The translations under genes were made by a program, and so were the position numbers. Positions 13,567 to 17,569 of a stretch of 17,569 nt of DNA are shown one piece after another. The notes under the pieces were generated by a model, which saw only the letters and a program-made list of their open reading frames with translations, did not search any database and had not been told where the DNA came from. The stretch is from an uncultured Oscillospiraceae bacterium (GTDB lineage: Bacteria; Bacillota_A; Clostridia; Oscillospirales; Oscillospiraceae): positions 1 to 17,569 of the forward strand of contig CAJUAW010000051.1 in NCBI GenBank assembly GCA_910584605.1, read 5' to 3'. Positions within the stretch are counted from its first letter, which is position 1. Every line of letters begins with the position of its first letter.

Positions 13567-14391
13567 ATGGAAACGGTGGAGGAGGTCCTGCAGACGGTGG
13601 GAAATACCGTAGGAATCCGGGACCTGACCCTGGGCGATGTGCTGCGGGTGCTGATCATGGTGCTGGTGGGCTGGCTGGTGATCCGTCTGCTGATGCGGAT
13701 GGTGGACCGGCTGCTGGATAAGAGCAAAGCGGTAGCGGCCATCAAGACCTATATTTACACCGCGGTGAATATTTTTCTCTGGTTCCTGCTGGCCCTGATG
13801 CTGGCCGAGACGCTGGGCATCAAGGCCACTTCCATCATTGCCATGCTGAGCGTGGTGGGGCTGGCGGTCTCCCTGGCGCTCCAGAACACGCTGGCCAATC
13901 TGGCGGGAGGGCTGGTGCTGCTGGTGACCAAGCCCTTTCTGGTGGGGGACTACGTGGAGGCGGATGGCATCAGCGGGACCATTTCCAACCTGTCCCTGTC
14001 CTACACCACCTTTGTCACCCCGGACAACAAGGAGATCTTTGTCCCCAACAGCCAGCTGTCCTCCACTAAGATCGTCAACTACAACCACCTGGGCCGGCGG
14101 CGGATGGACCTGAAGCTCACCGCCTCCTACGACGCCCCCACCGCTCAGGTGCGGGCGGCCATCCAGGAGACACTGGCCGCCGTCCCCGGCATCCTGGAGG
14201 ACCCCGCCCCGGTGGTCTATGTGTCGGAGTACCAGTCCAGCAGCATTGAGTATCTGACCCGCCTGTGGACCGCCTCCGATGACTACTGGACGGTCTACTA
14301 CGCCCTGATGGAGGACGTGCGGGAGTCCTTCGCCCGGCATGGGGTGGAAATGACCTACGACCACCTGAACGTACACATCGTAGAGAAGTGA
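13567..14391 (+). CDS. MscS-family small-conductance mechanosensitive channel
   Basis: A 274-residue membrane channel that opens under membrane tension and releases solutes during osmotic downshock. The ATG at 13567 follows AAGGAGGG at good spacing. Three membrane helices lie at about 25-45, 62-82 and 88-120. The pore-lining TM3 shows the family pattern SVVGLAVSLALQNTLANLAGG (in two parts, 95-115). The beta domain (125-175) has the conserved VGDYVEADGISGTISNLSL and FVPNSQL. An alpha/beta C-terminal domain ends at DHLNVHIVEK. The size matches E. coli MscS (286). It follows mreB after a hairpin and may be partly co-transcribed with it. Convergent with the DUF4830 gene. Confidence 0.92.
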   Translation: METVEEVLQTVGNTVGIRDLTLGDVLRVLIMVLVGWLVIRLLMRMVDRLLDKSKAVAAIKTYIYTAVNIFLWFLLALMLAETLGIKATSIIAMLSVVGLAVSLALQNTLANLAGGLVLLVTKPFLVGDYVEADGISGTISNLSLSYTTFVTPDNKEIFVPNSQLSSTKIVNYNHLGRRRMDLKLTASYDAPTAQVRAAIQETLAAVPGILEDPAPVVYVSEYQSSSIEYLTRLWTASDDYWTVYYALMEDVRESFARHGVEMTYDHLNVHIVEK

Positions 14392-14431
14392 GGGGCGGCT
14401 AGACCAGCGCCGCGCCGGTTCCCCTTGGCCT

Positions 14432-14911
14432 TCAGGGCATGGCGAGCCCGTGGAGGAAGCCGTCCAGCTGGGGGGAGAGGACCTCGCCGCCGATCACCGT
14501 GTTTTTATAGAGGAGCAGGTTGGCCTGCACCCCCGTCTCGCCGGTGGGGTAGTTGAGCACCTCGTAGGTGTACCGCTTCACCCGTTTTCCGGCGTATTTC
14601 TGCAGGTCGAAGCCCTGGCCGGTCTGGAGGGCCAGATACTCGGTGTAGCTGTCGTCCATCTCCTCGGGGATGAGCAGTTCCTGGGTGACCAGGGGTTCCT
14701 CGGACACCTGCCAGCCGTAGGCGGCCAGGTAGTCGATCCGGTCCTGGTTGCTCCGCACCCCCTTGGGGCTGGGCAGGGCGGAGGCGGAGACCTCTCGCCC
14801 TATCATCCCCTGGCCGAGGTTCAGGGCGATGGCGCAGCAGCACAGCAGAGCCGCCGCAGCCACCCCCAGCGTCAGCTTCCGTTTGGGCATTTTGGCAGTT
14901 ACGATCAACAC
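14432..14911 (-). CDS. DUF4830-type membrane-anchored protein
   Basis: A 159-residue protein with a basic N-terminus and one hydrophobic anchor (about 14-33, LGVAAAALLCCCAIALNLG), then an extracytoplasmic domain. The three consecutive Cys in the anchor do not form a proper lipobox. The domain (RIDYLAAYGWQV, then EELLIP-like QELLIPEEMDDSYTEYLALQ, and YAGKRVKRYTYEVLNYP) resembles DUF4830, a Firmicutes family of unknown function. A GTG start at 14911 is used: AGGAG lies 9 bases upstream, while the ATG seven codons in lacks a ribosome site. It is divergent from rsuA with 80 bases between them, where I find no convincing promoter on either strand. Confidence 0.7.
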   Translation of the reverse strand: MLIVTAKMPKRKLTLGVAAAALLCCCAIALNLGQGMIGREVSASALPSPKGVRSNQDRIDYLAAYGWQVSEEPLVTQELLIPEEMDDSYTEYLALQTGQGFDLQKYAGKRVKRYTYEVLNYPTGETGVQANLLLYKNTVIGGEVLSPQLDGFLHGLAMP

Positions 14912-14991
14912 AGCACATATCTCCTTCCGTGAGTCATTCTCCCTTTACCATATGCGGGATTTTTTGGAGGTATGCGGAAAAGAGGGAACCT

Positions 14992-15711
14992 ATGGAACGA
15001 GCCGACAAGCTGCTGGCCGCCACCGGCCGGTGGAGCAGGAGAGAGGTCAAGGAGCTGATCCGTCAGGGCCGGGTGCAGGCGGACGGCTGCTCGGTCGCCC
15101 GCCCGGAGGAGAAGCTGGACCCGGAGACGGTTTGTTTGACGGTGGACGGCGGCGTGGTGGACTGCTCCCCGTATGTCTATGTGATGCTCCACAAGCCGGC
15201 GGGGCTGCTGTCGGCCACCGAGGACAGGGACCAGCCCACCGTGCTGGACCTGCTGCCGGAGGAGCTGCGCCGCCGGGGACTGTTCCCCGTGGGACGGCTG
15301 GACAAGGACACCACCGGCCTGCTCCTGCTCACCGACGACGGCGGCCTGGCCCACCGGCTCCTGTCCCCTAAAAAGCATGTGGACAAGGTCTATCTGGCGG
15401 AGGTGGAGGGCCGGGTGGACCAGGACGATGTCCGCGCGCTGGAGGCGGGCATGGTGCTGGGGGACGGCCTGCACTGCCTCCCTGCCGGGCTGGAGCCTTT
15501 GGGGAACGGCTCCTCCTGTCTGGTCACCCTGAGGGAGGGCAAGTACCACCAGGTGAAGCGGATGCTGGCCGCCCGGGGGAAGCCGGTCATTTTGCTGCAC
15601 CGGCTCTCCATGGGGCCTTTGACATTAGACGGGGAGCTAAAACCGGGAAAATGGCGGTTTTTGACCCAGCAGGAGCGGACTGAGCTGAGAGGGTTAGGAG
15701 CGACTACCTGA
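14992..15711 (+). CDS. rsuA: RsuA-family 16S rRNA pseudouridine synthase
   Basis: A 239-residue enzyme that isomerises a uridine in rRNA; RsuA itself modifies U516 of 16S rRNA. An S4 RNA-binding domain occupies about 1-58 (ERADKLLAATGRWSRREVKE, IRQGRVQADG). The catalytic domain begins VMLHKPAGLLSATEDRDQPTV (in two parts, 64-84), typical of the RsuA branch. The active-site motif GRLDKDTTGLLLLT starts at 101 with catalytic Asp104. REGKYHQVKRMLAARG is the late family motif. The ATG at 14992 follows GAGGG; the open frame runs further upstream but without a comparable ribosome site. RluB, RluE and RluF are related alternatives; the short length and HKPAG-SAT motif favour RsuA. Confidence 0.9.
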   Translation: MERADKLLAATGRWSRREVKELIRQGRVQADGCSVARPEEKLDPETVCLTVDGGVVDCSPYVYVMLHKPAGLLSATEDRDQPTVLDLLPEELRRRGLFPVGRLDKDTTGLLLLTDDGGLAHRLLSPKKHVDKVYLAEVEGRVDQDDVRALEAGMVLGDGLHCLPAGLEPLGNGSSCLVTLREGKYHQVKRMLAARGKPVILLHRLSMGPLTLDGELKPGKWRFLTQQERTELRGLGATT

Positions 15712-15750
15712 TTTTTTGGTCGTTTTGAACAAAAAAATCGAAAAAACCTC

Positions 15751-15780
15751 TTGCCAAACAGGGGGGGGAACCGTTATAAT
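15751..15780 (+). promoter_or_regulatory. Promoter of the CdaR-like gene with a G8 tract in its spacer
   Basis: TTGCCA (15751-15756), 18-base spacer, TATAAT (15775-15780). The spacer contains eight consecutive G (15761-15768). Losing one G would give the optimal 17-base spacing and gaining one would give 19. Promoter strength could therefore vary by slippage. It lies 40 bases upstream of the GTG start. Confidence 0.8.
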
Positions 15781-15819
15781 AGGAGAAGCACTACCAAAGA
15801 CAATGTAGGAGGGATCGCT

Positions 15820-16911
15820 GTGTCTAGCAGGATGTTCCAGGGTGTCGTACTCCAAATGAAAGACAGCATCAGCCGCACGGTAGGAGTCGTGGACGCGGAG
15901 GGGATCGTGGTCGCCTGCAGCGAGCTTACCTGCATCGGCGAGCACTGGCCCGGCGCGGTCACCGCAATCAACGGTGCGGACAACAATCTGGCCCGGTTCG
16001 AGGGCCGTACCTTCAAGCCTCTGGCGGGCTGGGGGGCCCAGTTCGATTACGCCGCCTTCGTCAAGGGGGAGGACGAGTTGGCCGCGTCGCTGTGCGCTAT
16101 GGCCGTGGTGGCCTTCAACGGTGCGAAGACCTACTATGAGGAGAAGCACGACAAGGCCACCTTCGTCAAGAATATCATTTCCGACAATATTCTTCTGGGC
16201 GACATCTATACCCAGGCCAAGGAGCTGCATTTTGTCTCGGAGGTGCCCCGGGCCGCCTTTCTGGTGCGCCAGCTGGGTCCCGCCGATGTGTCCGCTATCG
16301 ATGTCATCCAAAATCTGTTCCCCGACAAGCAGACCGATTTTGTCATCTCCATCAACGAGACCGATGTGGCCCTGATCAAGCAGCTGTCCGAGGGGGCGGA
16401 CTCCAAGGACCTGGGAAAGATCGCCAAGCAGATTGTCACCGCCGTCAACCAGGAGCTAGGGGTGAAGGTGGTGGTGGGTATCGGCACCATCGTGCCCCAT
16501 ATCCGGGACCTGGCCCGAGCCTACAAGGAGGCCGGGGTGGCCATCGACGTGGGCAAGGTGTTCGACACCGAGAAGACCGTGATCAACTATGAAAACCTGG
16601 GCATCGGCCGTCTGATTTACCAGCTGCCCACCATCCTGTGTCAGATGTTCCTCCAGGAGGTCTTTAAAAAGAGTCCCATCGACGCCCTGGACCAGGAGAC
16701 CCTGCTCACCATCAACAAGTTCTTTGAAAATAACCTGAACGTGTCCGAGACCGCCCGAAAGCTCTTCGTCCACCGGAACACCCTGGTGTACCGGCTGGAG
16801 AAAATCAAGAAGCTCACCGGCCTGGATCTGCGGGAGTTTGACGACGCCATCACCTTCAAGGTGGCGCTGATGGTCAAGAAGTACCTCACCTCCCGGGGCA
16901 TCGATTCTTAA
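15820..16911 (+). CDS. CdaR/PucR-family transcriptional regulator
   Basis: A 363-residue regulator. The GTG at 15820 is chosen for GGAGGG 7 bases upstream. The N-terminal part (about 5-125) resembles the sugar-diacid recognition domain of CdaR (LQMKDSISRTVGVVDAEGIVVACS...). A middle GGDEF-like, non-catalytic region spans about 140-265 (FVISINETDVALI ... VVVGIGTIVPHIRDLARAYKEA). The C-terminal PucR-type helix-turn-helix lies at about 293-350 (LLTINKFFENNLNVSETARKL, FVHRNTLVYRLEKIKKLTGL). Such proteins are usually one-component sensors of sugar acids or purine-related metabolites. No metabolic gene is adjacent, so the ligand and targets cannot be inferred. Its promoter contains a G8 tract. Confidence 0.87.
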   Translation: MSSRMFQGVVLQMKDSISRTVGVVDAEGIVVACSELTCIGEHWPGAVTAINGADNNLARFEGRTFKPLAGWGAQFDYAAFVKGEDELAASLCAMAVVAFNGAKTYYEEKHDKATFVKNIISDNILLGDIYTQAKELHFVSEVPRAAFLVRQLGPADVSAIDVIQNLFPDKQTDFVISINETDVALIKQLSEGADSKDLGKIAKQIVTAVNQELGVKVVVGIGTIVPHIRDLARAYKEAGVAIDVGKVFDTEKTVINYENLGIGRLIYQLPTILCQMFLQEVFKKSPIDALDQETLLTINKFFENNLNVSETARKLFVHRNTLVYRLEKIKKLTGLDLREFDDAITFKVALMVKKYLTSRGIDS

Positions 16912-17071
16912 GAGCTGACCAGCCGCCGCGGCACAAATTGCCGCTGGCCGCGTGAAAAAATCCTGCAATGCAAAAGGGATTTCCGCCATTTTCTGCCGTG
17001 TCACCGGCCGGCTGTCTTGCAAATCCGTATGCTTTGGCCCGTGGTACCGTTTCTCAAAACAGGATCTCTCA

Positions 17072-17100
17072 GGCGGCGGGCACAGCCCGCCGCCTTTTTT
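17072..17100 (+). terminator. Strong Rho-independent terminator
   Basis: GGCGGCGGGC (17072-17081) and GCCCGCCGCC (17085-17094) form a perfect 10-bp stem with an ACA loop, followed by TTTTTT (17095-17100). It terminates transcription from the CdaR-like gene about 160 bases after its stop. Confidence 0.95.
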
Positions 17101-17207
17101 CGACAGAGCGGTCTTGACAGCCGTGTTATGATGTGGTAGGCTGAACAGGCATACTACTGCGATAGTACACATTGGCTGAAAACTGGCAGAATTTCCCCGG
17201 CCGGAAT

Positions 17208-17224
17208 TGCAAACTCCGGTTGCA
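17208..17224. promoter_or_regulatory. Inverted repeat on the ftsE -35 box
   Basis: TGCAA-ACTCCGG-TTGCA is a perfect 5-bp inverted repeat whose right arm covers the -35 hexamer of the ftsE promoter. A regulator could bind here; none is identified. Confidence 0.3.
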
Positions 17225-17248
17225 TTGCGGCGAAAAACCAGATATAAT
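17220..17248 (+). promoter_or_regulatory. Promoter of ftsE
   Basis: TTGCAT (17220-17225), 17-base spacer, TATAAT (17243-17248). The expected start near 17255 leaves a leader of about 65 bases. It contains a hairpin (ACCGCCCC 17273-17280 with GGGGACGGT-type arm 17284-17292, one mismatch). Confidence 0.75.
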
Positions 17249-17321
17249 GTGGTTTAATTGGGAATTATGTCGACCGCCCCTCCGGGGACGGTTCTTCAAC
17301 ACTACGGAGCGAGGTGCCTGT

Positions 17322-17569
17322 ATGATCCGCCTGAAAAATGTAGAGATGGAATACGACAACGGGACCAGGGCCATCCGCGGGATCACCCTGACCATTGAGG
17401 ACGGGGAGTTTGTCTTTCTGGTGGGGCCCTCTGGCTCCGGAAAGTCCACCATCATCAAGCTGCTCACCGGGGAGGTGGTCCCCACCGCGGGCCGGATTAT
17501 GATCAACGGTTTTTCCATCACCAAGATCTCCGGCTGGCAGGTTCCCCTGATGCGCCGGACCCTGGGGGT
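17322..17569 (+). CDS. ftsE: Cell division ATP-binding protein FtsE (5' part, cut by the window end)
   Basis: Only the first 82 residues are present; the frame runs off the window without a stop. FtsE is the cytoplasmic ATPase that with FtsX controls cell-wall hydrolases during division, elongation or sporulation. The start MIRLKNVEMEYDNGTRAIRG and the stretch DGEFVFLVGPSGSGKST (27-43) with Walker A at 35-43 are characteristic of FtsE, including the FVFLVGPSG wording. IIKLLTGEVVPTAG and VPLMRRTLG (near 73-81) also fit. The ATG follows GAGGTG. ftsX is expected directly downstream, outside the window. Confidence 0.92.
   Translation, partial: MIRLKNVEMEYDNGTRAIRGITLTIEDGEFVFLVGPSGSGKSTIIKLLTGEVVPTAGRIMINGFSITKISGWQVPLMRRTLG

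Larger units (their letters stand above)
16912..17321. other. 410-base non-coding stretch between the regulator and ftsE
   Basis: No convincing gene is visible in this stretch. It holds a GC-rich inverted repeat just after the regulator (GCGGC-ACAAATT-GCCGC, about 16928-16944), a strong terminator (17072-17100), and a possible second promoter: TTGACA at 17114, 17 bases, then TAGGCT preceded by TGG. It also holds the inverted repeat TACTA-CTGCGA-TAGTA (about 17152-17167) and the ftsE promoter with its own inverted repeat. It may hide a short RNA between 17149 and 17220, but no clear structure supports this. Confidence 0.5.

Noticed and set aside
14392..14431. Terminator between the convergent mscS and DUF4830 genes
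   Set aside because: Only short GC-rich pairings (GCGGC/GCCGC) with no T tract on either strand, so I could not support one.
17149..17245. c-di-GMP (GEMM) or other known riboswitch before ftsE
   Set aside because: The conserved core motifs of the riboswitch classes I know are not present; only short inverted repeats are seen.

Overview
The window is chromosomal DNA from a GC-rich, spore-forming member of the Clostridia. A gut Oscillospirales bacterium of the Flavonifractor / Pseudoflavonifractor / Lawsonibacter kind is my best guess. The evidence is a SpoVT-like sporulation regulator, Firmicutes-type DUF5711 and DUF4830 proteins, an ECF-transporter energising module beside truA, a ClpE-type unfoldase, near-consensus sigma-A promoters and strong GGAGG ribosome-binding sites. 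The assignment rests on gene content only. I see no rRNA, tRNA, CRISPR array, transposase or complete mobile element.

Layout. (1) 1-563: spoVT-like gene on +, whose first codons do not match the family and sit in AT-richer DNA at the window edge. (2) 789-8780, minus: a promoter at 8751-8780 drives ecfA1-ecfA2-ecfT, a small XRE regulator, truA, a DUF5711 membrane protein and a CvpA-like membrane protein; clpE follows behind its own leader containing a perfect direct repeat. (3) 8783-10275, minus: a promoter drives an RlmI-like methyltransferase and a 167-residue protein that is half of an MreB, ending at a terminator. (4) 10287-11062, plus: a DivIVA-like coiled-coil gene, divergent from the methyltransferase. 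(5) 11072-11370: two near-consensus promoters face each other across about 230 bp that encode a 31-residue hydrophobic peptide with type I toxin-antitoxin architecture. (6) 11502-14391, plus: a 58-residue ribbon-helix-helix protein overlapping comF, then mreB with its own promoter, then an MscS-type channel. (7) 14432-15711: a DUF4830 protein (minus) divergent from rsuA (plus). (8) 15751-16911: a CdaR/PucR-type regulator whose promoter spacer contains eight consecutive G. (9) 16912-17569: a 410-bp non-coding stretch with a strong terminator and a promoter leading into a truncated ftsE.

How the parts may relate. Several genes concern cell envelope and shape (mreB, the half-MreB, the DivIVA-like protein, ftsE, mscS). 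Two act on tRNA or rRNA (truA, rsuA), and the methyltransferase probably acts on RNA. The EcfA1/A2/T module powers vitamin or metal uptake with substrate-binding S proteins encoded elsewhere.

The items most worth following are the convergent-promoter small-peptide locus (11072-11370), the half-MreB (8826-9329), the broken homology at the start of spoVT, and the G8 tract in a promoter spacer. All functional statements are read from sequence and family knowledge; no database search was run.
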